Part shown: positions 51,079 through 59,787 of the stretch, one piece after another
Layout: every line of letters begins with the position of its first letter
Numbering within the stretch: position 1 is the stretch's first letter
The notes under the pieces: model-generated
Databases searched by the model: none
The model's input: only the letters and a program-made list of their open reading frames with translations
Told to the model about the DNA's origin: nothing
Made by a program: the position numbers and the translations under genes
DNA from: Nitrospirota bacterium
GTDB taxonomy: Bacteria; Nitrospirota; Thermodesulfovibrionia; Thermodesulfovibrionales; UBA6898
NCBI GenBank assembly: GCA_004321925.1
Contig: SCQH01000014.1
Location: 1-64,000 of the forward strand
DNA: 64,000 nucleotides
Direction: 5' to 3'

Positions 51079-51516
51079 CTATTTGAAGTGTCCGAGTATC
51101 TCAGATTTCTCGACCTTTGTCAGGTCCAGTGTGATGTTCTTGTTCAGCTTTGCCCTTACCGACGAATCCAGGTTCCCGAGGATCTGTCCGTTTATCTGTT
51201 TGCCGGCTGCCAGGTACCACCCGTCGCAGGCAGTTCTTGTGATGAGTGAATTAATGTCCCTCGCAATGAGCTTCAATGCCCTCCGGGAGTTCTCAAGCTC
51301 AATATTATGCGGTTCGCCAGAATGTGTCGAAAGTCCGTTCTGGCCTCCGGTCCCGAAGCGTCCGAGACTATCGCTGACCTTCTCCGACATCCTGCCATGT
51401 CCTTCCAGTGTGTCGTAGCTTTCGACCAGCTCCAGCCGTGGACTCTCTGCAGGTTCTTTGATCAACCGGTATGCCTTGAAATGACCAAGATCAACAGCAA
51501 CGATCAGTCTGTTCAT
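51079..51516 (-). CDS. Host_attach-like small protein
   Basis: 145 aa resembling the Host_attach family (PF10116): RLIVAVDLGHFKAYRL start, SRRALKLIARDINSLITRTACDGWYLAAGKQINGQILGNLDSSVRAKLNKNITLDLTKVEKSEILGHF. The family name is historical and its members are widespread in free-living bacteria; function unknown. GGAGG precedes the ATG. Confidence 0.65.
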   Translation of the reverse strand: MNRLIVAVDLGHFKAYRLIKEPAESPRLELVESYDTLEGHGRMSEKVSDSLGRFGTGGQNGLSTHSGEPHNIELENSRRALKLIARDINSLITRTACDGWYLAAGKQINGQILGNLDSSVRAKLNKNITLDLTKVEKSEILGHFK

Positions 51517-51547
51517 ATGCAGCCTCCTTTGACGTTGTCTTAATTAC

Positions 51548-51576
51548 ATTATATGAGATTTACCGGATGCTGGCAA
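51548..51576 (-). promoter_or_regulatory. Promoter of the Host_attach-like/ald operon
   Basis: Minus strand TTGCCA, 17-bp spacer, TATAAT, followed by a leader of about 25 nt with a GGAGG Shine-Dalgarno. Confidence 0.55.
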
Positions 51577-51604
51577 GAAAGGTCGGAGAAAGGGGGTGAA
51601 GAAC

Positions 51605-51630
51605 AAAAAAAAGGGGGGCTTTCGCCCCCC
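51605..51630 (-). terminator. Rho-independent terminator of the DUF3373 porin gene
   Basis: GGGGGGC/GCCCCCC with a 4-nt loop, followed on the minus strand by eight T. Confidence 0.9.
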
Positions 51631-51645
51631 GTGATAAAGCAGGAA

Positions 51646-53265
51646 CTAGAAGGTTACATCAAAGGTGAAATAGATATCGTGTGCGGTCTTGACGGGCGCG
51701 AACAGCTGTGTCTTTGAGGGATCAAAGGCGTTTAAGTCCTTGATCTTCTTCGGTTCTCCAACCCAGTTGTTGCTGCCGGTGTAGTCGAAGCTGTAGTACT
51801 GGTAGCCGAGCCTCACAAAGGCCTTGCCCTTTTTCGAGAACGGCTTCTGCTTCAGCTCCTGGATGATATATGCCTCATAGACATCACCCCGCGTGCCGAG
51901 CTTGCTCGTCCAGAGGTCGTCTGCTGCCGGCAGCATGCCGATCCAGTACTTTGAGCCGTGGTTATACTCAAGGCCTATCTTCGTGCCGGTCGCATTGAAA
52001 TCATAACGGCCGCCGAGATAAACGGCTCCGCCGGTATGGCTCTTCCTGTCTACAGCAAGGGTCGACGGATCATCATCATAGAGAAGACCGAAGCCTGCAT
52101 TGATCGGCGCGCCGCCATTGATGCTGAAGAACGGAAGGCCAAAGGTGTTGGTGTTGGGGTGAGAACTGCTCATCGTTGCTGAGGCAAAGAGATTGAGGTC
52201 TCCGTTGCCGAGCTTCGGCAGTCTCGCAAGGACAACGCCGCCGAACCAGTCGATATCACCCATATTGGTCGTGACCGGTATGTTCAGGCCGGCGAAGCTC
52301 CCGCCGTCAGAAGGGACGTTGAAGATATTAAAGCCCCTCTGCCACTGGAGTTCTGCATGCAGGTTGTCGGTGTCAAAAGGCACCACCTGGATGCCCAGGA
52401 AATCGGTGTCCTTGATGCTGTTGAACTGGCTCTTGAAGCCGCTGTCAAAGCCGCGGCCATAGCAGATCTTTGCATAGGCGCCGGGCAGTGCATCGATGTC
52501 GGGTGCAGCGCCGACGGTCAGACCGTCAAAGGCATAGTCGACCATGAGGCCGGGGATGCCGGCATTGCCGATCTTCTCGGTGTTCTGTTTGAGGTTCGTC
52601 GGTACGCCGCCCGTGGACGGCCTTCTGCCGACGGAGAACCATACCGGGGCGCCGCCGATGTTGGACCAGGTAGCATAGGCCTGATCAACCCTGAGCGCAT
52701 TATCGGAAGGAACATGGCCGATGATGCCGTCAAATACCCCGAAGCCTCTGTCAGCAAAGAACCCATTGATAGGGGTGATCGTCTCATGTCCCCAGATCTT
52801 GTACATGAGGAGCCGTGCCTTGACTGTAACGTCCTCGGTAGCATTGGCCTTCAGATTCAGTCCAAAACGGTTCAGCAGCAGGGAATCGTTCTTGACCGTA
52901 TACCCGGGTAATCCCTGTGTGAAAAAAGCAGTGGTCGCCCCCGGAAAAGGGAAGTTTGGGACAGGATACTGAGCACCGGGGTTATACTGCATATAGTCGT
53001 GGATCTTGCCCCTGAGGGAATCGAACCGGAAGCGATAGTCGCCGCCGATCTCCAGCCATGACGGCATGGCCCCCTTGTCAGCCTTCTTGTCGGCTGCAAC
53101 TGCCGGCTTTTCAGCTGTCTTCATCTCATTCATCTGTTTCTTCAGTGCGTCAAGTTCCCTCGACATGTCATCGATCTTCTTCATAAGGTCCGACTGGTCC
53201 ATTGCAAAGACCGGCAGGGGAAGAAGAAGTGCCAGCGAAATGATTACTGCAAAAAATACTCTCAT
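51646..53265 (-). CDS. DUF3373-type outer-membrane porin
   Basis: 539 aa. Signal peptide (ending VFA-MDQ), N-terminal coiled coil (LMKKIDDMSRELDALKKQMNEM), then about 20 amphipathic strands (WLEIGGDYRFRFDSLRG; VTVKARLLMYKIWG) ending in IYFTFDVTF, a BAM signal. Fits DUF3373, a porin family common in anaerobic sulfur bacteria. I chose ATG 53265 with AGGAGG before it. Confidence 0.88.
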   Translation of the reverse strand: MRVFFAVIISLALLLPLPVFAMDQSDLMKKIDDMSRELDALKKQMNEMKTAEKPAVAADKKADKGAMPSWLEIGGDYRFRFDSLRGKIHDYMQYNPGAQYPVPNFPFPGATTAFFTQGLPGYTVKNDSLLLNRFGLNLKANATEDVTVKARLLMYKIWGHETITPINGFFADRGFGVFDGIIGHVPSDNALRVDQAYATWSNIGGAPVWFSVGRRPSTGGVPTNLKQNTEKIGNAGIPGLMVDYAFDGLTVGAAPDIDALPGAYAKICYGRGFDSGFKSQFNSIKDTDFLGIQVVPFDTDNLHAELQWQRGFNIFNVPSDGGSFAGLNIPVTTNMGDIDWFGGVVLARLPKLGNGDLNLFASATMSSSHPNTNTFGLPFFSINGGAPINAGFGLLYDDDPSTLAVDRKSHTGGAVYLGGRYDFNATGTKIGLEYNHGSKYWIGMLPAADDLWTSKLGTRGDVYEAYIIQELKQKPFSKKGKAFVRLGYQYYSFDYTGSNNWVGEPKKIKDLNAFDPSKTQLFAPVKTAHDIYFTFDVTF

Positions 53266-53297
53266 GAAAACCTCCTTTAACAAGATTATTTTACGGC

Positions 53298-53615
53298 TTA
53301 ACAGCCTGGTTTTGTGCCTCTGAGGTCATTGGTGTCCCTGATGAGCTTTTTCCCGTCCTTCTCCGTGTAACGGATCTTGACCTCGTCGCCCTTGAAGAGC
53401 CTGTCGTCGAGCTTCTGCAGGGCCTTGTCGCTTTCAATGCTGAAGGTCATCTCCTTGCCGTCGTCCGCAGTGATGGTCACTGTCTTGGCCTCAAGATCAT
53501 ATCCGGATATCTTGCCCTTTACCGAGCTCTTCTCGGCTGACAGTGCAATGCCGGCAGAGATCGAGAGACAGAACAGGATCATCGTCAGCAGCGTCACGAA
53601 CCTTAAACTTTTCAT
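53298..53615 (-). CDS. Small secreted OB-like protein
   Basis: 105 aa. Signal peptide ending LSA-EKS, then a small beta-barrel-like domain (GKISGYDLEAKTVTITADDGKEMTFSIESDKALQKLDD) and a final GTKPGC. Periplasmic; unknown function. Upstream of the porin by 32 nt and probably co-transcribed. ATG 53615 has GGAGGA before it. Confidence 0.75.
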   Translation of the reverse strand: MKSLRFVTLLTMILFCLSISAGIALSAEKSSVKGKISGYDLEAKTVTITADDGKEMTFSIESDKALQKLDDRLFKGDEVKIRYTEKDGKKLIRDTNDLRGTKPGC

Positions 53616-53980
53616 ACTTCCTCCTGATGGTAAGACGATTAATGTATACACTGCTTCATGCCGGTTCATACCAGTCCGGCGATGCAGTGCCTTTCCTTAA
53701 ATTGTAGTCAAAACCTGCTATTTTTCTACCATTAAATATATCGTATCCGGTTTTCAAAGTCAATGAAATTCTAAACAATAAAATAATGCAATAAGCATAC
53801 CAAAAAAGTTCATGCTGCCGCAGGCAGGGAGTATCATTAATCCGGCCCGATCCCGGGCCCTGCAGGGCAGGTTTCTTCAAAAAAACATCATGCTTCTGCT
53901 ATCATCGATATACCCGGAATTCAGCGTCAGAATAAAGGCCTCATCCATAATGACGCGGGGTGACATCTTTCGGAGATATA
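53616..53980. other. AT-rich divergent control region
   Basis: 365 bp with no supported gene. Holds the promoter of the small protein/porin pair (below); near 53840 a GC-rich palindromic stretch (CCCGATCCCGGG) may be a terminator or structured RNA of unknown role. Confidence 0.4.
53735..53763 (-). promoter_or_regulatory. Promoter of the small-protein/porin operon
   Basis: Minus strand TTGACT, 17-bp spacer, TATATT; leader of about 110 nt to the ATG at 53615. Confidence 0.55.
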
Positions 53981-54625
53981 ATGATAAAACTGATCATGTT
54001 TGACCTCGACGGAACACTGGTGGACTCGGGCCTTGATCTTGCCAATGCCCTGAACCATGCAACAGTCCCCTTTGGCTATCCGGAACTTTCGGTGGAGCAG
54101 ACAAAGTGTCTTGTCGGCGACGGGGTCAACCAGCTGATAGAAAAGGCGGTCGGCCAGGGCAACAATGATGTAGCGGCAAAGGTCCTTCAGAGATTCGTTG
54201 AGTATTATTCCCGGCACCTTACCGATCACACCCGTCCCTATCCCGGGGTGAGGGAGACCCTGGCAGGATTAAGCGGCTATAAAAAAGCGGTTGTGTCGAA
54301 CAAGATGGAGGCCATGTCCCGGAAGATACTCGATGACCTCGGGCTGCTGGTCTTCTTTGACCTGGTCCTCGGCAGCGACAGCGTTGAGGAGAGAAAGCCG
54401 TCGCCGATGCCCCTGCTCAGGGCCATGGAACTTCTGTCCGTCCCGCCGCACGAGGCGGTCATGGTCGGCGACAGTAGTCATGATATCACTGCAGGCAGGT
54501 CGGCCGGCAGCATGACGGTCGCTGTTTCGTACGGGTTCCGGGAGCGCAGCACCCTCAGCAATGCGGACCATATCATCGATTCCCCGGCCGGGCTGCTTCC
54601 CCTCGTGCAGCGGCATGGTCCATAA
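53981..54625 (+). CDS. gph: Phosphoglycolate phosphatase-like HAD hydrolase
   Basis: 214 aa HAD enzyme: MFDLDGTLVDSG nucleophile motif, KKAVVSNKMEAM motif II, and PHEAVMVGDSSHDITAG motif IV. Dephosphorylates 2-phosphoglycolate or a related small phosphate. I chose ATG 53981 with GGAG before it. Confidence 0.85.
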   Translation: MIKLIMFDLDGTLVDSGLDLANALNHATVPFGYPELSVEQTKCLVGDGVNQLIEKAVGQGNNDVAAKVLQRFVEYYSRHLTDHTRPYPGVRETLAGLSGYKKAVVSNKMEAMSRKILDDLGLLVFFDLVLGSDSVEERKPSPMPLLRAMELLSVPPHEAVMVGDSSHDITAGRSAGSMTVAVSYGFRERSTLSNADHIIDSPAGLLPLVQRHGP

Positions 54626-54633
54626 TATCGGGT

Positions 54634-55350
54634 ATGCCGACGACGCTTGATTACATCAGGGACCTGAAACTCTATCAGAACAGGTCCGGGTACCGGTTCT
54701 CGGTCGATGCGCTCCTCCTCTATGCCTTTGTCCATATGAAGCATGTGCATTGCGCGGCCGATCTCGGCACGGGGTCAGGCATCATCGGGCTTCTGATCGC
54801 AAAAAAATACCGTAAGGCGAAGGTCCTCCTCGTGGAACTCCAGGAGTCTCTCGCCCTGCTTGCTGAAGAAAATATCCGGCTGAACGGACTTCACGACAGG
54901 GTGTCCCTGGTGAGTGCCGACATCAGGGATATCAGGGGCAGGCTCGAACCTCAAAGCTGCGACCTGGTGATCTCGAACCCGCCATTCAGAAAGCCGGCCA
55001 CCGGGCGTCTCAGTGAAGGGGAGGAAAAGGCAGTTGCCCGGCATGAGCTGAAGATCAGCCTCCCCGACCTTGCCGCGTCAGCCTCATATCTATTAAAGGG
55101 GAGGGGACGGTTCTTTATGGTCTTTCACCCGGACAGGCTGATCGAGGTGATCGATACGCTGAGGGCTCATTCCCTGGAACCCAAACGCCTGAGGTTCGTG
55201 CATAATGATGTGAGGTCCGTCTCAAAGATCTTCATGGTCGAGGCGGTCAAGGAGGGCAGACCGGGCCTGAAGCTCGAAACACCGCTCTTCCTCTATGAAC
55301 GTCAGGGCGTCTATACGGATGAAGTGAAGAAGATGTACGGCGACCGGTAG
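54634..55350 (+). CDS. TrmN6/YfiC-like adenine-N6 methyltransferase
   Basis: 238 aa. SAM motif AADLGTGSGIIGLLIAK and the catalytic NPPF of N6-adenine methyltransferases (VISNPPFRKP). COG4123, typically tRNA1(Val) A37 modification. 8 nt after gph. Confidence 0.85.
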   Translation: MPTTLDYIRDLKLYQNRSGYRFSVDALLLYAFVHMKHVHCAADLGTGSGIIGLLIAKKYRKAKVLLVELQESLALLAEENIRLNGLHDRVSLVSADIRDIRGRLEPQSCDLVISNPPFRKPATGRLSEGEEKAVARHELKISLPDLAASASYLLKGRGRFFMVFHPDRLIEVIDTLRAHSLEPKRLRFVHNDVRSVSKIFMVEAVKEGRPGLKLETPLFLYERQGVYTDEVKKMYGDR

Positions 55351-55374
55351 CAACAACAGGAGAAAAGGAGAGCT

Positions 55375-56619
55375 ATGCAGACGATCTCGGTCCCTTCGGG
55401 CCGCTGGCATGAGAACAAAGAGCGGGAGTTGACCTTTCCGTCCGGCTGGGAGGTGACAGACCTGACCTCCCCGGGTTTTGACAGTCCTGCCCTCAGCCCT
55501 GCCCGGATAAAAAGCAGGCTCATGGCTCCCGTGGCCGGGCCTTCGCTTGAGGAACTGGCAAAGGGGAAGAAGGAGGTGGTGATCGTCTTTGACGACATGA
55601 CGCGGCCCACGCCGGTCGGGGATGTGGCCGCCCCGCTTCTTGAGATCCTGCATACCGCCGGGATCACCAAAGAGCGGATCCGTTTTGTCTGGGCCCTCGG
55701 CACTCACGCTGCCTATGACATGGGCAATGCCCGTAAAAAACTGGGGGATGAGATCGTTGAGAATTACGCGGTATACAATCACGATCCCTTCCAGAATAAC
55801 GTCCTGATCGGCCGGACGCCGGCCGGGACCGACCTTTGGTTCAACCGAGAGGTCATGAGCTGCGACCTGAAGATAGGCATCGGCTGCACCACTCCCCATC
55901 CGCATGTGGGCTTCGGCGGCGGGGCCAAGATCGTCATGCCGGGGGTTGCGGGGATCGAGACGACCGTCCGGTTCCACGACCTGGCCCTTCGCAACAGGAG
56001 GCAGACCGGCCTCGGTAATTTCGACAACAACATCATGCGGAAGGAGTGCGATGCGGCCGGGGAGATGATGGGGCTGGACTTCAAGGTAGACTGCCTGATA
56101 AACCGCCGCGGGCTGATCACCAGCCTCTATGCCGGGTCATTCAGGGAGGTGCATGCTGCTTCGGCTGAGGAGGCCAGGGAACACTACGGCATCCCCTTTG
56201 CCACCGGGTTTGATGTTGTCGTCTGCAATGCATACGGCAAGGCCACTGAAGCGGCCATCGCCGCCATGGTCGGACTGCCGGCGATCAGGCCTGACGGCAG
56301 CAGCAGCATGGTACTGATCATCGACGCCCCGGAAGGGCAGGTCCCCCACTATGTCATGCGCTGCTGGGGGACCGGGTTCGGCGGCCGGCATTATGAACCA
56401 AAGATCGCCGGGAAGGGGCTGATCCGGACGATGCTGAAGAGACTGATCATCTTTGCCCCGCACCCCGATCCGACCATGCTCGACCTGCTCTGTCACCCCG
56501 GTGATGCCGTGGTCGTCAAGACCTGGTCCGGCGTCAGGGAGATACTTGAAAATGATCATCCGCAGACTGCCCGGGCCTGTGTCATTCAGGACGGCACAAT
56601 GCAGTATATGAGGCGGTGA
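55375..56619 (+). CDS. LarA-like nickel-pincer-domain protein (DUF2088)
   Basis: 414 aa. LarA fold: VVIVFDDMTRPTPVGDVAAPLLE, ALGTHAAYD, GIGCTTPHPHVGFGGGAKIVMPG (with the conserved histidines). No larB/C/E for cofactor synthesis is seen in the window; LarA-type proteins racemise lactate or epimerise other 2-hydroxy acids. AGGAG precedes the ATG. Confidence 0.8.
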   Translation: MQTISVPSGRWHENKERELTFPSGWEVTDLTSPGFDSPALSPARIKSRLMAPVAGPSLEELAKGKKEVVIVFDDMTRPTPVGDVAAPLLEILHTAGITKERIRFVWALGTHAAYDMGNARKKLGDEIVENYAVYNHDPFQNNVLIGRTPAGTDLWFNREVMSCDLKIGIGCTTPHPHVGFGGGAKIVMPGVAGIETTVRFHDLALRNRRQTGLGNFDNNIMRKECDAAGEMMGLDFKVDCLINRRGLITSLYAGSFREVHAASAEEAREHYGIPFATGFDVVVCNAYGKATEAAIAAMVGLPAIRPDGSSSMVLIIDAPEGQVPHYVMRCWGTGFGGRHYEPKIAGKGLIRTMLKRLIIFAPHPDPTMLDLLCHPGDAVVVKTWSGVREILENDHPQTARACVIQDGTMQYMRR

Positions 56620-56643
56620 ACAGGAGACGCGGAGGGACGGAAT

Positions 56644-57105
56644 TCAGCCGGGCTTCAGGTCTCTGAGCAGTTCCGAGATCGTTCTTTTCAGCACCGGATG
56701 CAGGGTGTCCGGTGCGATCTCTGCCAGCGGGGCGAGGACGAATTCCCGTTCATGCATCAGGGGATGCGGTATGGTCAGGTCGTCGCTGCTGAGGACGAGG
56801 TCATCATACAGCAGGATATCAAGGTCAATGCAGCGCGGCCCCCATTTGGCATCCCTTCTTCTGCCCATTTTTTCTTCGATTTTGAGCAGGACTTCCATGA
56901 GCCTCAGCGGCGGCAGCAGGGTCTCGGCCCTGACCGCCATATTGATGAAATCCGGCTGGTCCTCCAATCCCCACGGCCTGGTCTCGGTCATGCCGGAACT
57001 GCCGGTGATGCTCAGCCCTGACTGTTGCAGGAAATCAAGCGCATCACGGCAGTTTTGTTCCCTGCTGCCCATGTTCGAACCTACGCCGAGGTAAACGACA
57101 GGCAT
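56644..57105 (-). CDS. folK: 6-hydroxymethyl-7,8-dihydropterin pyrophosphokinase (HPPK)
   Basis: 153 aa: YLGVGSNMGSREQNC, TRPWGLEDQPDFINMAV and RCIDLDILLYDDLV (metal-binding Asp pair). Folate synthesis. The dapL gene begins upstream of it on the same strand. Confidence 0.92.
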   Translation of the reverse strand: MPVVYLGVGSNMGSREQNCRDALDFLQQSGLSITGSSGMTETRPWGLEDQPDFINMAVRAETLLPPLRLMEVLLKIEEKMGRRRDAKWGPRCIDLDILLYDDLVLSSDDLTIPHPLMHEREFVLAPLAEIAPDTLHPVLKRTISELLRDLKPG

Positions 57106-57124
57106 CTCTATTCCCGGGGATTGT

Positions 57125-58303
57125 TCAGGAGAGGGCCTTTTTGATCCTTCCGACTGCCTCTTGCGTCCTTTCGACCGGCACGGTCAGAGCAAACCGCACA
57201 TAGCCCTCGCCCGGCGCCCCGAACCCGCTGCCCGGCGTAGAGAGGACGCCTGCCTTTTCGAGCAGGTCAGCGACAAAACTGGTGGAGGTATAGCCCTTCG
57301 GTACCTTTGACCAGAGATAGAAGCTCGCCTTCGGTTTTGCCATTTCCATGCCGATGCCCCTCAGTCCGTCATACAGCACATCCCTGCGCTGCTGGTAGGT
57401 CTGGCGTATACCCGACAGGAGGGCATCGTCGGTCCCGAGGGCCACGATCGAGGCCTCCTGGACCGCCTGGAACACACCGGAGTCGAGGTTCGACTTTATC
57501 TTGCCGAGCCCGGCAAGGACATCCTTGTTGCCGACGGCAAACCCTATCCTCCAGCCGGTCATGTTATAGGTCTTTGAAAGAGAATGGAACTCTATGCCGA
57601 CCTCTTTTGCGCCGTCTATTTCCATGAAACTGAGCGGCTTTTCATTATCGAAGTATATCTCGCTGTAGGCGGCGTCATGACAGACGATGATATTGTATTT
57701 CCCGGCAATCTCAATGACGTTCTCATAGAAGGACCTTGTGGCGACCGCAGAGGTCGGGTTGTTGGGATAGTTGATGAACATCAGTTTCGACCTCTTCAGG
57801 ACCGCTTCGGGGATCGCGCTGAAATCAGGCATAAAACCGTTATCAGACGTAAGCGGCATCAGGTGGACCTCGCCGCCGGCAAAGAGGGTGCTCACCGGGT
57901 AGACCGGATATCCCGGGGAAGGCACCAGCACCACATCCCCCGGCTCAACGAAGGCAAGCGGTATATGTCCGATACCCTCCTTCGAACCGATAAGGGAGAG
58001 CACCTCGGAGGCCGCATCCAGACCGACGCCGAACCTGGTCCTGTACCAGCCGGAGACCGCCTCCCGGAAGGAGAGCATGCCTTCATAGGAAGGGTAGCGG
58101 TGGTGTTCGGGCTTCGCGGCAGCTGTTTTCAGTGCATCGACAATATGTGAAGGGGTGGGAAGGTCAGGGTCCCCGATGCTCATATCGATCAGGTCCACCC
58201 CTTTTGCGCGGGCCTCCTGCTTCATTTTGTCGATAGCGGCAAAAAGATAGGGCGGAAGGTTCCTGACCCGTGAGGCCATCTGGACAGTGACTTTAGCTTT
58301 CAA
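57125..58303 (-). CDS. dapL: LL-diaminopimelate aminotransferase
   Basis: 392 aa PLP enzyme making LL-diaminopimelate directly from tetrahydrodipicolinate. Core: DLIDMSIGDPDLPTPSHI, HHRYPSYEGML, LMFINYPNNPTSAVATRSFYE, PLP lysine in EFHSLSKTYNMTGWRIGFAVG. The frame is open further upstream, but a TTG at 58303 has a GGAGGT 6 nt before it (MKAKVTVQMASRV); ATG 58279 is the alternative. Could be another class I enzyme, but length and motifs fit DapL. Confidence 0.85.
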   Translation of the reverse strand: MKAKVTVQMASRVRNLPPYLFAAIDKMKQEARAKGVDLIDMSIGDPDLPTPSHIVDALKTAAAKPEHHRYPSYEGMLSFREAVSGWYRTRFGVGLDAASEVLSLIGSKEGIGHIPLAFVEPGDVVLVPSPGYPVYPVSTLFAGGEVHLMPLTSDNGFMPDFSAIPEAVLKRSKLMFINYPNNPTSAVATRSFYENVIEIAGKYNIIVCHDAAYSEIYFDNEKPLSFMEIDGAKEVGIEFHSLSKTYNMTGWRIGFAVGNKDVLAGLGKIKSNLDSGVFQAVQEASIVALGTDDALLSGIRQTYQQRRDVLYDGLRGIGMEMAKPKASFYLWSKVPKGYTSTSFVADLLEKAGVLSTPGSGFGAPGEGYVRFALTVPVERTQEAVGRIKKALS

Positions 58304-58377
58304 CGTTACCTCCGGAATTTTTGCACTTATTATATATGAATCCGTTTTATTATTTCCCCACATGCATAAGATTTCTT

Positions 58378-58406
58378 TTGACAAATGAGGCTGTTTGCAT
58401 TTAAAT
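58378..58406 (+). promoter_or_regulatory. Promoter of the TPR/cyclic-nucleotide gene (leaderless)
   Basis: TTGACA, 17-bp spacer, TTAAAT ending 8 nt before the ATG at 58415; no Shine-Dalgarno. Confidence 0.5.
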
Positions 58407-58414
58407 AGTATCAG

Positions 58415-59728
58415 ATGAGCAGGGAGAACTGGGAGATATATTTCGGGGCGGTCAAGAAACAGGACTGGGCTAAGGCGCGGAGCGCCCTGAATGAGATAGC
58501 AAAGATAGACAAAAAAAATCCGCAGGTATATCTCAAGATGGGCGATGTATGCCAGCGGGCAGGCGACACGCCCAGCGCGGTCAAGGCCTATCACATCTCT
58601 GCACGTATCCAGTTCCTCCAGGGGTTTCACCAGAAGGCCATCGCCCTCTACAAGATCATCCTCAGGCTTGAACCCGGCAATGCCGAGGCCCTTGGCCGGA
58701 CAGAGCAGATCGTCCAGGAGATAGAGGAATCGCGTGGCCAGCATATCTGGCCTGCCGCGGCCGCACAGGAGCCGCATGTTCAGAGCATCACCGAGGAACT
58801 GGTCGAGACGCAGGCGCTGTCTTCCGACCTGCCGCCTGATACAGCCTCACCATCCCCTGAAGGTGCAGGTTGGCTCGAAAGGACCTCCCTTGAACCGGCC
58901 GATGAGCCTTCTCAGCCCGGGGAGCCGCCTGAAGAGGAACTGCCTCAAAAAGAGCCGCCTGTTCCCTCTGACCAGCCGGCCGGATCGTGGCTTGAGACAA
59001 CGGCCCTCGAGGTCCCTGATACCGTGGCTGATACAATTCCTGATACCGTCCCCGAGCTTATGCCTAACCAGCTGACTGAACCCGCCAGTGATACGGGTCC
59101 TGCGGAGACAAACGTGCCTTTGACCTACGAAGAACTGACCCTGCAGAATGAGGCCTCGTCCCAAATGCCCCCGGATGACGGCACCGGCTTTATCGATGGC
59201 CCGGGTGGAGGCCTGTCCCTGGATGAGATCTTCTCCGAGATGCCTGAGGATGATTTTCAGAAGATGCTCGACGACCTGGTGGTCCCGCTCTCTGAACGTC
59301 AGGCCGCTGCCTCGGAAGTCCCCGAGCTCTTCTCCGGCATGTCTCCGGAGGAATACAGCAGCGCCCTCGGTGAGTTAAGCCAAAAGGTATATGCCGGGGG
59401 GACCCCGGTCGTCGAAGAGGGCGATTCCGGGGACTCCATGTTCCTGGTCAGATCCGGCAGCGCGCGGGTCGTCGCCCATATGCTCGGCAGGGAGATAGAG
59501 CTTGCCCGGCTTGGTGAGGGCGACCTCTTCGGTGAGGTGGCGTTCCTTACCGGCAGGCCGAGGACCGCATCCGTGATCGCCGACGGGGCGCTTGAGGTCT
59601 ATGAGATCAACCGGGTCGATATTGAACGGATGATCGACAGGAACCCGGAGATCCTTTCGAGGCTCGAGGGCTTTTATGAGACCCGCGTCAAGGACACCAT
59701 CCAGAAGATAGTTCCGAAGCAATCCTGA
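58415..59728 (+). CDS. TPR protein with C-terminal cyclic-nucleotide-binding domain
   Basis: 437 aa. TPR-like helices 1-105 (WAKARSALNEIAKIDKKNPQVYLKMGDVCQRAGD), a long Pro/Glu-rich disordered linker about 110-310 with repeated D-T-[VI]-x-D/P elements (SDTVADTIPDTVPE-like), then a cNMP domain about 315-430 (VVEEGDSGDSMFLVRSGSARVV; GEVAFLTGRPRTASVIA). No DNA-binding domain, so a cyclic-nucleotide-responsive scaffold is likely. Confidence 0.85.
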   Translation: MSRENWEIYFGAVKKQDWAKARSALNEIAKIDKKNPQVYLKMGDVCQRAGDTPSAVKAYHISARIQFLQGFHQKAIALYKIILRLEPGNAEALGRTEQIVQEIEESRGQHIWPAAAAQEPHVQSITEELVETQALSSDLPPDTASPSPEGAGWLERTSLEPADEPSQPGEPPEEELPQKEPPVPSDQPAGSWLETTALEVPDTVADTIPDTVPELMPNQLTEPASDTGPAETNVPLTYEELTLQNEASSQMPPDDGTGFIDGPGGGLSLDEIFSEMPEDDFQKMLDDLVVPLSERQAAASEVPELFSGMSPEEYSSALGELSQKVYAGGTPVVEEGDSGDSMFLVRSGSARVVAHMLGREIELARLGEGDLFGEVAFLTGRPRTASVIADGALEVYEINRVDIERMIDRNPEILSRLEGFYETRVKDTIQKIVPKQS

Positions 59729-59753
59729 CAAGGATCTCCAGCCTCTCCGCTTT

Positions 59754-59782
59754 TTGAAAAAGGGCCTGCTTTCTGTTACTAT
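59754..59782 (+). promoter_or_regulatory. Promoter of the liv operon
   Basis: TTGAAA, 17-bp spacer, TACTAT ending 5 nt before the GTG at 59788, with no Shine-Dalgarno; the mRNA may begin at or near the GTG. Confidence 0.5.
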
Positions 59783-59787
59783 TCCCT